Source: an uncultured Acetatifactor sp.
GTDB taxonomy: Bacteria; Bacillota; Clostridia; Lachnospirales; Lachnospiraceae
Direction: 5' to 3'
DNA: 64,000 bases
Assembly: GCA_910585015.1 (NCBI GenBank)
Contig: CAJUCT010000024.1
Span: forward strand, 1 to 64,000
The notes beneath the pieces are model-generated. The model was not told the DNA's origin. It saw only the letters and a list, made by a program, of their open reading frames with translations, and did no database searches. This document shows positions 1 to 7,495 of this stretch, one piece after another. The number at the start of each line of letters is the position of its first letter. Positions within the stretch are counted from its first letter, which is position 1. A program made the position numbers and the translations under genes.

Positions 1-1029
1 AAACACTGGGGTTGTGGGTATTTTTTACCCACCATCACCCTTGAAGAGCCATATATTTTGCCAAATAATGAATGTGAAGATATGAGCCTTTTGGAGGCAT
101 TGGATGAGTGGGCAGCCCACTTGAATGTTGCAAGTGAGATAGCGGTCGAAAAGAGTAATTCATTTGGGTTCAGTGTGTCTATTTCCAATACCCAGAGAAA
201 GAAATCGGATATAATGAATGTAGGAATAGGAACGAGTCAGGTGTTGCCTGTTCTAATAACGGGATTGCTTTCTGAACCTGAAGAATATTTATTTTTTGAA
301 CAGCCGGAATTGCACCTGCACCCATATTCTCAAAGCCGATTGGCGGATTTCTTTGTGGAGTTAGTAAAACGGGGGCGGAAGATAGCAGTTGAAACACATA
401 GTGAGTATTTTGTCTTAAGAATGAGATATCAGATACTGGCAGGCAATATTAGTGAGAGGGATATCACAGTCAATTTCTTTCAGAACAAGGGGTGTACCCG
501 GATTAGCCAGGGGAAACTATCAGGATATGGTAACTTACAGTATCCGGATGATTTCAGGGACGAGACACAAAAACTGTTGGATGATTTGATGAGTGGTCAA
601 CAAAGAGCAGTAGAGAAATTACGCTCTATCTTGAAGGAGAACAAGGAACTTTTTATTTCATCTCCCCAAACCATTAAAGGGGACCACCACAACCATATTC
701 AAAGCACGGATTTTAACTGTTATGAGCAGCTTGCCGCAAAAAATAAAAGGGTTTTGAACTATCTGAGGTATTTTGGACTAAGCAAAATATATTTTAATGA
801 ATTTGCGCCAGATAAATCCCGTGAGACAGGAACCATTAAAATCACTAAAGTTGATAAGGGAACAGGATCTGACATTGTCACAGCATGGTTGTTTGGATGT
901 GATGAATTTCGCATCCTGGTGGAGTTGTATTTTCCTCGGGGAATCGGGGATGCACTGCAGGCATATTCTGATAATGGAGAATTATCAAGAATGAGAATGG
1001 AAGAGCTAAAAACAGAATTAGTTTTGTGA
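1..1029 (+). CDS. AAA/ABC-type ATPase, C-terminal part (DUF3696-like), 5' end outside window
   Basis: The reading frame is open from base 1, so the gene starts upstream; the TTG at 58 is only an internal codon. What remains is the C-terminal half of an ABC-like ATPase of the AAA_15/AAA_21 type. A signature-like segment (NVGIGTSQVLPVL) precedes a Walker B/D-loop segment (EYLFFEQPELHLHP) and a switch histidine (AVETHSEYF). The tail resembles DUF3696, with a G-x-L-x-Y-P-D-D-F motif. The Walker A motif must lie upstream of the window. Such ATPases occur alone or beside nuclease partners in SMC-like, OLD-like and Septu-like systems, but the following gene belongs to an unrelated metabolic operon and the upstream partner, if any, is not visible. 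No terminator is evident before the next promoter. Family is fairly sure, biological role unknown. Confidence 0.75.
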   Translation, partial: KHWGCGYFLPTITLEEPYILPNNECEDMSLLEALDEWAAHLNVASEIAVEKSNSFGFSVSISNTQRKKSDIMNVGIGTSQVLPVLITGLLSEPEEYLFFEQPELHLHPYSQSRLADFFVELVKRGRKIAVETHSEYFVLRMRYQILAGNISERDITVNFFQNKGCTRISQGKLSGYGNLQYPDDFRDETQKLLDDLMSGQQRAVEKLRSILKENKELFISSPQTIKGDHHNHIQSTDFNCYEQLAAKNKRVLNYLRYFGLSKIYFNEFAPDKSRETGTIKITKVDKGTGSDIVTAWLFGCDEFRILVELYFPRGIGDALQAYSDNGELSRMRMEELKTELVL

Positions 1030-1045
1030 CATCCATAAAATTCCC

Positions 1046-1074
1046 TTGACAACGCTTTACCGCACCACTATAAT
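1046..1074 (+). promoter_or_regulatory. sigma-A promoter of the oxidoreductase operon
   Basis: A perfect TTGACA at 1046-1051 and a perfect TATAAT at 1069-1074 are separated by exactly 17 bases. Transcription would begin near 1081, leaving a leader of about 450 bases before the first gene at 1528. This long leader carries the structured elements described next. Confidence 0.85.
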
Positions 1075-1080
1075 AAATTC

Positions 1081-1325
1081 AATTGAGAAAGACTATGACG
1101 GAGACAGTACACATATCTCAAAGGTCACAGAGAGCCGCGGCAGCTGAGAGGCGGTGCGAGTAGGACATGTGGAACATCCCTCCCGAGTTGCGGCACCAAA
1201 ACGCCGATGGCGGCGTGAGTAGATGCTGACGGGTTTCTCCCGTGACAGAGGACGCATATGTTGGTATGTCGTAAATGGATGGGATGTATTATAGCTTCTG
1301 CCGTTTACGGTGGAAGCTGTTTTAT
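1081..1325 (+). ncRNA. T-box-like leader with terminator/antiterminator choice
   Basis: The leader begins with GACTATGACGGAGACAGTA, continues with a CAGAGAGCCGCGG...GAGAGGCGG segment and a GGAAC...CCCGAGTTGCGG segment, then GAGTAGATGCTGACGGG and a small ACGGG/CCCGT hairpin. This order resembles stem I and the linker of clostridial T-box leaders, which sense uncharged tRNA. Downstream, CGTAAATGG at 1270-1278 can pair with CCGTTTACG at 1301-1309. That pairing competes with a terminator hairpin, AGCTTC at 1293-1298 with GAAGCT at 1313-1318, followed by GTTTTAT. The canonical AGGGTGGNACCGCG T-box sequence is missing; TGGA at 1276-1279 might act as the tRNA-end-binding bulge. If the usual codon-A-GTAG layout holds, the specifier would be GTG (Val) at 1215-1217. 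The specifier assignment is speculative. Confidence 0.55.
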
Positions 1326-1339
1326 AATGGAGGATAACC

Positions 1340-1381
1340 AGCCGGACACCAGCATTTAGCGGAGAATGTCCGGCTTTATTT
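1340..1381 (+). terminator. Rho-independent terminator-like hairpin in the leader
   Basis: AGCCGGAC at 1340-1347 pairs perfectly with GTCCGGCT at 1368-1375, followed by TTATTT. It lies after the leader's first terminator and about 150 bases before the first gene, so the operon may have two attenuation points. Confidence 0.55.
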
Positions 1382-1527
1382 AAGCGATGCAGCAGGTTTT
1401 ACCAGAAGTTTAGCGTAGGCGGACTCCTATTATGAAGGAAAAAGTAAGGTCGAAGTTCAAAGGTTTTCGACTGCCGATTATGGCAATAAGCCGGGAAGCG
1501 CCCGACTTTTGCGGAAAAGAGGTAACT

Positions 1528-2100
1528 ATGAGAGACACAATCGAGATCAGATGGCATGGCCGGGGCGGCCAGGGCGCCAAGACGGCGGCGCTGCTGCTGG
1601 CAGACGTGGCGTTTAAGACAGGAAAGTATGTACAAGGTTTTCCGGAGTACGGTCCGGAGCGCATGGGTGCGCCTATAACCGCTTACAACAGGCTCAGCGA
1701 CAAGCCCATCACGATCCACTCCAATATCTACGATCCGGATTTGGTTGCGGTGGTGGATGACAGTCTGCTGGAGACCATTGACGTGACCCATGGGCTGAGC
1801 CCGGAAGGGGCAGTCATTGTCAACAGCCAGAAGCCCAGGGAGGAGATTATTCCCCATCTGAGGGGTTACCGGGGCAGGGTGTATGTGATTGATGCCAGAG
1901 AGATTTCCGTGAAGGCACTGGGCAAATACTTCCCCAATTCCCCTATGCTGGCCGCCGTGGTGGCAGTCTCCGGCGTCATGGAGCCGGAGGTATTTTTACA
2001 GGAGATGAGAGCGTCCTACCAGCATAAATTTGCCAAGAAGCCGGAAGTTATAGAGGGCAACATGAAAGCGCTGGAGTTGACTTTCGAGGCGCTGAAGTAG
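1528..2100 (+). CDS. porC: 2-oxoacid:ferredoxin oxidoreductase, gamma subunit
   Basis: This is the gamma subunit of a four-subunit pyruvate/2-oxoacid:ferredoxin oxidoreductase, which oxidatively decarboxylates a 2-oxoacid to acyl-CoA and reduces ferredoxin in the cytoplasm. The N-terminus carries the family's glycine-rich RWHGRGGQGAKTA segment, followed by GFPEYGPERMGAP, both typical of this fold. The frame is open back to an ATG at 1432, but the ATG at 1528 is preferred: it has AAAAGAGG at a good distance and puts the conserved segment at residue 8. At 190 residues it has the normal size. It is the first gene of the operon gamma-delta-alpha-beta. The acid used cannot be read from this subunit; pyruvate is the default and 2-ketoisovalerate is possible. 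Confidence 0.9.
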   Translation: MRDTIEIRWHGRGGQGAKTAALLLADVAFKTGKYVQGFPEYGPERMGAPITAYNRLSDKPITIHSNIYDPDLVAVVDDSLLETIDVTHGLSPEGAVIVNSQKPREEIIPHLRGYRGRVYVIDAREISVKALGKYFPNSPMLAAVVAVSGVMEPEVFLQEMRASYQHKFAKKPEVIEGNMKALELTFEALK

Positions 2101-2106
2101 TACACA

Positions 2107-2199
2107 GGTGAAGCCCCGAAGGTACACGAGAGCGTCTTTCATGTGATCTTTTACGGATGAAAGACGTCTCTCCCATGTGTGTACCGAAGGGACTTCACC
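2107..2199. repeat. Long imperfect inverted repeat between gamma and delta genes
   Basis: GGTGAAG at 2107-2113 pairs with CTTCACC at 2193-2199, and inner blocks GGTACAC/GTGTACC and GTCTTTCAT/ATGAAAGAC extend the fold to a stem-loop of roughly 90 bases. There is no T-run after it, so it does not look like a simple terminator. It may be an mRNA-processing or stabilising hairpin, or an old palindromic insertion. Confidence 0.7.
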
Positions 2200-2242
2200 C
2201 TTCAGTGCTGTCGCGCAGCGACTATAAATTAGGAGGATTCAT

Positions 2243-2539
2243 ATGAAAAGTACAGAGATCAATGAAAAGAGCCCCTGGCAGGATATCACAGAGGGCAATA
2301 AGATATTTGAGCCGGCCACATCCCGGCATTTCTGCACAGGGGAGTGGCGCACTTCCACGCCGGTATTTGACGAGGAGAAATGCAAGCAGTGCCTGCTGTG
2401 CTTCCCTGTGTGCCCGGATTCATCCATCCCGGTGAAGGATGGCAAGAGAGCGGATTTTGACTACGACCACTGCAAGGGCTGCGGCATCTGCGCCAAGGTG
2501 TGTCCTTTCGGTGCCATCACGATGAAGGAGGGCAAATAA
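2243..2539 (+). CDS. porD: 2-oxoacid:ferredoxin oxidoreductase, delta (ferredoxin-like) subunit
   Basis: This 98-residue protein is the electron-transfer subunit of the complex. It has two 4Fe-4S motifs of the form CxxCxxCxxxCP, CKQCLLCFPVCP around residues 50-61 and CKGCGICAKVCP around residues 79-90, which carry electrons from the TPP centre to ferredoxin. AGGAGG at 2231-2236 precedes the ATG by six bases. Its stop codon is directly followed by the ATG of the alpha subunit, so the two are probably translationally coupled. Size and motifs match the delta subunits of archaeal and Thermotoga-type enzymes rather than the single-chain pyruvate oxidoreductases common in many Clostridia. Confidence 0.92.
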   Translation: MKSTEINEKSPWQDITEGNKIFEPATSRHFCTGEWRTSTPVFDEEKCKQCLLCFPVCPDSSIPVKDGKRADFDYDHCKGCGICAKVCPFGAITMKEGK

Positions 2540-3727
2540 ATGGCGATTAGAGAGCGATTATCCGGCAATGAGGCAGTGGCCTATGCCATCAAGCAGATCA
2601 ATCCGGACGTGATGCCTGCGTTCCCCATCACGCCCTCCACGGAGATTCCCCAGTATGTGGCCAACTATATCGCCAACGGGGACATTGACACGGAATTTAT
2701 CCATGTGGAAAGCGAACACAGTGCCATGAGCGCCACCCTGGGGGCCAGCGCGGCGGGAGCCAGAGCCCTGACGGCCACCTCCTCCTGCGGCATGGCGCTG
2801 ATGTGGGAGGAACTGTATGTGGCGGCATCGGACAGGCTGCCCATTGTGCTGGCGCTGGTGAACCGCGCTCTCACCGGCCCCATCAATATCAATGCAGACC
2901 ATTCTGACAGTATGGGAGCCAGGGACAGCGGCTGGATCCAGATCTATGCGGAGTCCAACCAGGAGGTGTATGATAATTTTTTGCAGGCATTCCCCATTGC
3001 GGAAGACCCCAGGGTGCATCTGCCGGTGATGATCTGCCAGGACGGCTTTATCACCAGCCACGGCGTGGAGAATATCCTGCTGGTGGAGGATGAGAAGGTC
3101 AAGGAGTTGGTGGGCGAATATCATCCCGAACACTTCCTGTTAAACGGCAAAGAGCCTATAGCAGTGGGCCCTTATGCGGTGTCCAACTACTATATGGAGA
3201 CTAAAAGGGGCCAGCGGGAAGCCATGATCAACGCAAGAGAAGTGATCCTGGAGTTGGCGGCAAAATTTGAGGATATGACCGGCAGGCATTACGGCTTTTT
3301 TGAGGAGTATGCCATGGAGGACGCGGAGTATGTGATCGTCATCATCGGTTCCGCCGCCGGCACCTGTAAGGCGGCTGTGGACAAGATACGCCAGACCACC
3401 GGCAAAAAGGTTGGATTGTGCAAGATCCGAGTGTTCCGTCCTTTTCCCGAAGAGGAACTGGCGCAGGCCCTGAAAGACCGCAAAGCCATCGCCATCCTGG
3501 ACCGCAGCGAGATGTTCTCTGCCACCGGTGGCCCTCTTGGCGCGGAGGTGAGGGCAGCGCTGCATAGCGCGAAATCCCAGGCGGAAGCGGTCAACTATCT
3601 CTATGGCCTGGGGGGCAGAGACATTACGGTGGAAGATTTCGAGCAAGTATACAAGAGGCTGGAGGAAATCGCCCAGATCCATGAGATCCCGGATATGTAT
3701 GAGTATATCGGACTTCGCTCCAGATAA
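2540..3727 (+). CDS. porA: 2-oxoacid:ferredoxin oxidoreductase, alpha subunit
   Basis: The 395-residue alpha subunit contributes part of the thiamine-pyrophosphate site and the substrate pocket. Recognisable segments are the N-terminal GNEAVAYAI, FPITPSTEIPQYV, VESEHSAMSATLGAS, and NADHSDSMGARDSGWIQ around residues 115-131. The last is well conserved in pyruvate-type enzymes. The C-terminal part has the usual domain II/III character (VIIGSAAGTCK, KKVGLCKIRVFRPFPEEEL). It starts immediately after the stop of the delta subunit, with the purine-rich end of that gene acting as ribosome site. The operon order gamma-delta-alpha-beta fits the multi-subunit POR/VOR family. Alpha-subunit sequence favours pyruvate, but I cannot exclude a branched-chain 2-oxoacid. 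Confidence 0.92.
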   Translation: MAIRERLSGNEAVAYAIKQINPDVMPAFPITPSTEIPQYVANYIANGDIDTEFIHVESEHSAMSATLGASAAGARALTATSSCGMALMWEELYVAASDRLPIVLALVNRALTGPININADHSDSMGARDSGWIQIYAESNQEVYDNFLQAFPIAEDPRVHLPVMICQDGFITSHGVENILLVEDEKVKELVGEYHPEHFLLNGKEPIAVGPYAVSNYYMETKRGQREAMINAREVILELAAKFEDMTGRHYGFFEEYAMEDAEYVIVIIGSAAGTCKAAVDKIRQTTGKKVGLCKIRVFRPFPEEELAQALKDRKAIAILDRSEMFSATGGPLGAEVRAALHSAKSQAEAVNYLYGLGGRDITVEDFEQVYKRLEEIAQIHEIPDMYEYIGLRSR

Positions 3728-3755
3728 AAACAGATGGCAATTCTAAACAGTATCA

Positions 3756-3842
3756 CTCACTGCCAACGCCCTGAGAATTTGGGAACGCCACAGCGGCAGC
3801 AAATTGCTCCTTGGGAAGGGTGTAAAAGGCGTAGAAAGTGAG
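3756..3842. repeat. Imperfect inverted repeat between alpha and beta genes
   Basis: CTCACT at 3756-3761 pairs with AGTGAG at 3837-3842, ACGCC at 3766-3770 with GGCGT at 3828-3832, and GAGAATTT at 3773-3780 partly with AAATTGCTC at 3801-3809. It is a second hairpin of about 90 bases inside the same operon, of different sequence from the one at 2107-2199. Confidence 0.5.
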
Positions 3843-3869
3843 GGAGCAACACTCTAGTCGGAGGAAACA

Positions 3870-4808
3870 ATGGAAAAAACATATAATTTCAAGGAAGTAA
3901 TGAGCAAGGAGGAGCGTCTGGCTCCCGGACATAGAATGTGCGCCGGCTGCGGCGGCACGGTGGCGGTGCGGGCGGTACTGCGGGCCCTGCGTCCCGAGGA
4001 CAGGGCTGTGGTGGGCAATGCCACCGGATGTCTGGAGGTATCCAGCTTCATGTACCCCTTCACGGCCTATGAGGACAGCTATATCCACAATGCCTTTGAA
4101 AACGCGGGAGCCACCCTGTCGGGGGTGGAGACTGCCTACCGTGTACTGAAAAAGAAGGGTAAAATTGACGATACTTTCAAGTTCATCACCTTTGGCGGTG
4201 ACGGCGGCACATATGACATCGGCTTCCAATCTCTGTCCGGAGCCATGGAACGGGGGCATGACATGGTGTATGTATGCTATGACAACGGCGCCTACATGAA
4301 CACAGGAACCCAACGCTCCTCCGCCACGCCCCAGTATGCGGACACCACTACCACCCCTGCGGGAACGGTCAGCGACGGCAAAGTGCAGGTGCGCAAGGAT
4401 CTGACCGCCATTATGGCCCAGCACCACATTCCCTATGCGGCCCAGACCACCTTTACCGGTAATTTCAAGGATCTGCATACCAAGGCGGAGCGCGCCATCT
4501 ACACGCCGGGCGCGGCATTTCTGAACGTGATGTCTCCCTGCCCCAGAGGATGGGGATATGATTCTTCCGAGTTGATGACCATCTGCAGACTGGCTGTGGA
4601 TACCTGTTACTGGCCTCTGTATGAAGTGATAGACGGCAAGTGGATGCTGAATTACATACCCAAGAAAAAGCTTCCTATCGAAGATTTTCTGCGCCCTCAG
4701 AAGCGCTTCAAGCATCTATTCAAACCAGGCAAGGAAGAATTGCTGGCTCAGTTTCAAACAGAGGTAGACAGACAATGGGAAGCGCTGCGGAGACGCTGCG
4801 AACTTTGA
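3870..4808 (+). CDS. porB: 2-oxoacid:ferredoxin oxidoreductase, beta subunit
   Basis: The 312-residue beta subunit binds thiamine pyrophosphate and a 4Fe-4S cluster. The TPP motif begins with GDGGTYDIG near residues 110-118 and ends with CYDNGAYMNTG. Cysteines in MCAGCGG (about residues 24-30), GCLEVSS (about 52) and MSPCPRGW (about 222) sit where the family's cluster ligands lie. The start is fixed by GGAGGAAAC just upstream. The gene follows the alpha subunit after 142 bases that contain a hairpin, and it ends the operon; a terminator lies at 4898-4931. Together with the upstream genes it makes a complete enzyme with no missing subunit. Confidence 0.93.
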   Translation: MEKTYNFKEVMSKEERLAPGHRMCAGCGGTVAVRAVLRALRPEDRAVVGNATGCLEVSSFMYPFTAYEDSYIHNAFENAGATLSGVETAYRVLKKKGKIDDTFKFITFGGDGGTYDIGFQSLSGAMERGHDMVYVCYDNGAYMNTGTQRSSATPQYADTTTTPAGTVSDGKVQVRKDLTAIMAQHHIPYAAQTTFTGNFKDLHTKAERAIYTPGAAFLNVMSPCPRGWGYDSSELMTICRLAVDTCYWPLYEVIDGKWMLNYIPKKKLPIEDFLRPQKRFKHLFKPGKEELLAQFQTEVDRQWEALRRRCEL

Positions 4809-4897
4809 GCGGTCACTTTTTTGCAAAGCTTCTTAATATTAATGATTTGAAAGAAACGGAAATGACATAATGAACCAGCAAAAACAGAAAGATAAAG

Positions 4898-4931
4898 ACA
4901 GAGGGGCGAGGTAATCGCTCCTTCTGTTTTG
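4898..4931 (+). terminator. Rho-independent terminator after the oxidoreductase operon
   Basis: ACAGAGGGGCGA at 4898-4909 pairs with TCGCTCCTTCTGT at 4915-4927, with one bulge and a G-U pair, and is followed by TTT. It lies 90 bases after the beta-subunit stop codon. Confidence 0.65.
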
Positions 4932-4993
4932 ATATTCGTAATTTGGTTTCAGAATACTCGTTGTGATATTGAGTACAGGGAGGATGAAATAAA

Positions 4994-5692
4994 ATGAGTT
5001 TTGTATATGCGATGAGTGATATGCATGGCTGTCTGCAGTCGTTTGACGAGGCGTTAAATCTTGTTGATTTATCCGGAGATAACAAACTTGTTTTATGTGG
5101 GGACTATATACACGGAGGACAGGATAACTATGGGGTGCTTGACAGAATTATGGAGTTGGAACGCAAGTATGGTTCTGATAAAATAATTGTTCTTGCAGGT
5201 AATCATGAGGATATGGCATGTGATGGAAGATGGCCTATTGGGGAAGACCGTTTTTCCGGTTCAGGTGTTGACAATGATGACAGCGATGATAGGTACATTT
5301 TGTGGTTGCATAATCTACGAAGATATTATGTGGAAGGAGATACCATATTTGTCCATGCAGGAGTGGATGAAGAGGCCGATGATTTATGGGAATGGGGAAC
5401 GGATGATTATACTTTCACAGAAAAATATCCTGCGCAAACAGGAAAATTTTATATGAATATTGTTGCCGGGCACATAGGCACAGGCGAGATTTCAGGGGAT
5501 CCTAATTTCCATGATATCTATTATGATGGAGAAAGCCATTATTATATTGATGGAACGGTATTGGATAGCGGTGCTGTTCCGGTTATTAAGTTAGACATTG
5601 ACAGCAATAAGTTTTATCGTGTAACCGAAACGGGGGATTGGTTGATTTTGCCATATGATGAAGAAAAAGAAACCGTTTCAAATTTTGCGTAA
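4994..5692 (+). CDS. Metallophosphoesterase, PPP (serine/threonine phosphatase-like) family
   Basis: The 232-residue protein has the di-metal signature of calcineurin-like phosphoesterases: SDMHG near residue 8 (GDxHG variant), GDYIHGG near residue 35, GNHED near residue 68, and a later HAG near residue 122. In PPP phosphatases the second motif is normally GDxxDRG; here the D-R pair is replaced by I-H-G, so substrate preference may differ from true protein phosphatases. AGGGAGG lies upstream of the ATG at a slightly long spacing. It stands alone between two terminators and is more AT-rich than its neighbours. Possible substrates include phosphoproteins or dinucleotides such as Ap4A; nothing here decides between them. 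Confidence 0.8.
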   Translation: MSFVYAMSDMHGCLQSFDEALNLVDLSGDNKLVLCGDYIHGGQDNYGVLDRIMELERKYGSDKIIVLAGNHEDMACDGRWPIGEDRFSGSGVDNDDSDDRYILWLHNLRRYYVEGDTIFVHAGVDEEADDLWEWGTDDYTFTEKYPAQTGKFYMNIVAGHIGTGEISGDPNFHDIYYDGESHYYIDGTVLDSGAVPVIKLDIDSNKFYRVTETGDWLILPYDEEKETVSNFA

Positions 5693-5731
5693 ACTCATAA
5701 AACCGATATGGAGGTTGCGTATTTGCTGGAT

Positions 5732-5803
5732 GATAGAAAGGGCTCCGGCAAATCATAGAGTAAGAAATTTCGATGTTTGCCGGACGCTCCCTTTCTATCT
5801 TTG
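5732..5803. terminator. Bidirectional terminator between convergent genes
   Basis: GATAGAAAGGG at 5732-5742 pairs with CCCTTTCTATC at 5789-5799, and the inner block CTCCGGCAAA pairs with TTTGCCGGA. The sequence is followed by TTTGC on the plus strand. It separates the phosphatase gene from the minus-strand ATPase gene that ends at 5826. Confidence 0.75.
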
Positions 5804-5825
5804 CACGTTAAAATATTTTATCGAT

Positions 5826-7409
5826 CTACCGGCCGAACAGTGTACCGATAATGCCCCGGCCCAGAGCGGCGCCCACGTTGCCTCCCAGCTTCTTACCGAA
5901 GGAACCGCCCACGGTCTTGCCGATGGTGTTGCCCAATTCCCGGCCCACGGTGCCGGCGGCGCTGTTTGCCACGCTTTTGGCGGCGGACTTCACTGCTCTC
6001 TGGCTTGCGGCCTGCTTTCGTTCCTCCGCTTTTTGGGCGGCGGCTTCCTCTTTCTGCCGCTGTTTTTCTTCGGCGGCAGCCAGCCGGGCCTCCTCGGCGG
6101 CTTCCGCGTTAGCCAGGTTCATGCGCTCCAGAAACTCATAGGCGGAATCCCGGTCGAAATAGTCGTTATACTTGGTATACAGGATATTGTTCTTAATCTG
6201 CTTCTCCCGGATATCGTCATCCAGCGCTCCCATCTGGCTCTGAGGCGGCAGGATATCACACTTTTTTACCACTGTGGGCACACCGGATTCATCCAGCACG
6301 GACACCAGGGCCTCCCCAATTCCCAAGTTGATCAGGGCGTCATAGGTGTCGAAATCGGGATTCACCCGGAAAGACTGCGCGGCGGCCTTGGCGCCTCTCT
6401 GCTCTGAGGGGGTATAGGCATGCAGAGCGTGCTGCACCTTGTTGCCCAGCTGGGCCAGAACGCCGTCGGGGATATCTTTGGGGCTCTGGGTAACAAAATA
6501 GATGCCCACTCCCTTGGAACGAATCAGCTTCACCACCTGCTCGATTTTGGTCAGCAGGGTCTTGGAAGCGCTGTTGAAGAGCAAGTGCGCCTCATCAAAG
6601 AAAAATACCATCTTGGGAGCGTCCAGATCCCCGGCCTCCGGCAGAAGCTCAAACAATTCGGACAGCATCCAAAGAAGAAAAGTGGCATACATGGTGGGTT
6701 TATTGACCAGGGTCTGGCAGTCCAGAATCTGGATTACTCCCTTGCCCTCACGGTTGCGGCAGAACCAGTCGGCGATATTCAGGGCAGGTTCACTGAAGAA
6801 CAGTTCTCCGCCCTCGCTCTCCAGAGCGATGATGGCCCGGGTGATGGCCCCCAGACTGGGTTTGGTGATATTGCCATATTTCAGGGTCAGTTCCTTGGCG
6901 TTCTCCCCCACATACTGGATCATGGCCTTCAAATCCTTGGTGTCAATCAGCAGCAACTCCTCATCGTCCGCAATCTTGAAGATAATCGTCAGAATATCGC
7001 TCTGGGTGTCATTCAGTTCCAGTATTCGGGACAGCAGCAGCGGTCCCATCTCCGAGATGGTGGTGCGCAGGGGAAGGCCCTTTTGCTCGTATACATCCCA
7101 ATAGGTGGTGGGGAAGGAGTCGAAAGCAAAGCCCTCCCGCTCCAGCCCCATGGCGTCAATGCGTTCCTGCAGGCTCTGGGAGATTATGCCTGGTCTGCAC
7201 ATACCGGCCAGATCTCCCTTTACATCAGCCAGAAATACAGGTACGCCACAGTCGCTGAAGGACTCGGCCAGCACCTTTAAGGTGATGGTTTTACCGGTGC
7301 CGGTGGCGCCGGCAATCATACCGTGGCGATTGGCCATGCGGGGATATATGTACACCTTCTCGTCCCCTGACATGCCCAACCAAATCTTCTTGTCCTGATA
7401 CATATTCAT
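5826..7409 (-). CDS. HerA-like/DUF853 ATPase
   Basis: This P-loop ATPase of about 525 residues belongs to the DUF853 (YjgR-like) branch of the HerA/FtsK superfamily. Walker A is GATGTGKT near residue 35, followed by FLADVKGDLAGM; Walker B is MVFFFDEAHLLF near residue 270, and an arginine-rich RSKGVGIYFVTQSP follows. The last 130 residues are a charged Ala/Lys/Glu-rich coiled region and a glycine-rich tail (GKTVGGSFGKKLGGNVG). Two starts are possible: the ATG at 7409, with GGAGGA touching it, or the ATG at 7403, which has better spacing. Family members are predicted DNA-dependent motors of uncertain role, and the partner nuclease NurA is not nearby. A possible promoter (TTGCCC, 18 bases, TATATA) lies at 7435-7464 on the minus strand. 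Confidence 0.85.
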   Translation of the reverse strand: MNMYQDKKIWLGMSGDEKVYIYPRMANRHGMIAGATGTGKTITLKVLAESFSDCGVPVFLADVKGDLAGMCRPGIISQSLQERIDAMGLEREGFAFDSFPTTYWDVYEQKGLPLRTTISEMGPLLLSRILELNDTQSDILTIIFKIADDEELLLIDTKDLKAMIQYVGENAKELTLKYGNITKPSLGAITRAIIALESEGGELFFSEPALNIADWFCRNREGKGVIQILDCQTLVNKPTMYATFLLWMLSELFELLPEAGDLDAPKMVFFFDEAHLLFNSASKTLLTKIEQVVKLIRSKGVGIYFVTQSPKDIPDGVLAQLGNKVQHALHAYTPSEQRGAKAAAQSFRVNPDFDTYDALINLGIGEALVSVLDESGVPTVVKKCDILPPQSQMGALDDDIREKQIKNNILYTKYNDYFDRDSAYEFLERMNLANAEAAEEARLAAAEEKQRQKEEAAAQKAEERKQAASQRAVKSAAKSVANSAAGTVGRELGNTIGKTVGGSFGKKLGGNVGAALGRGIIGTLFGR

Positions 7410-7495
7410 TCCTCCAAAGTACAGTTTTCTAAAATATATATAACTGTAACATCAACAGGGGCAATGCGCAAGCAAATTTCAATAGGGCATGTACA

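Noticed and set aside
1..1029. The edge ATPase as part of a named defence system
   Set aside because: Its 5' end and any partner gene are outside the window, and DUF3696-type ATPases occur in many contexts.
3753..4715. Long minus-strand reading frames opposite the oxidoreductase genes
   Set aside because: They lie antisense to genes with clear catalytic motifs, lack ribosome sites and have shadow-like compositions.
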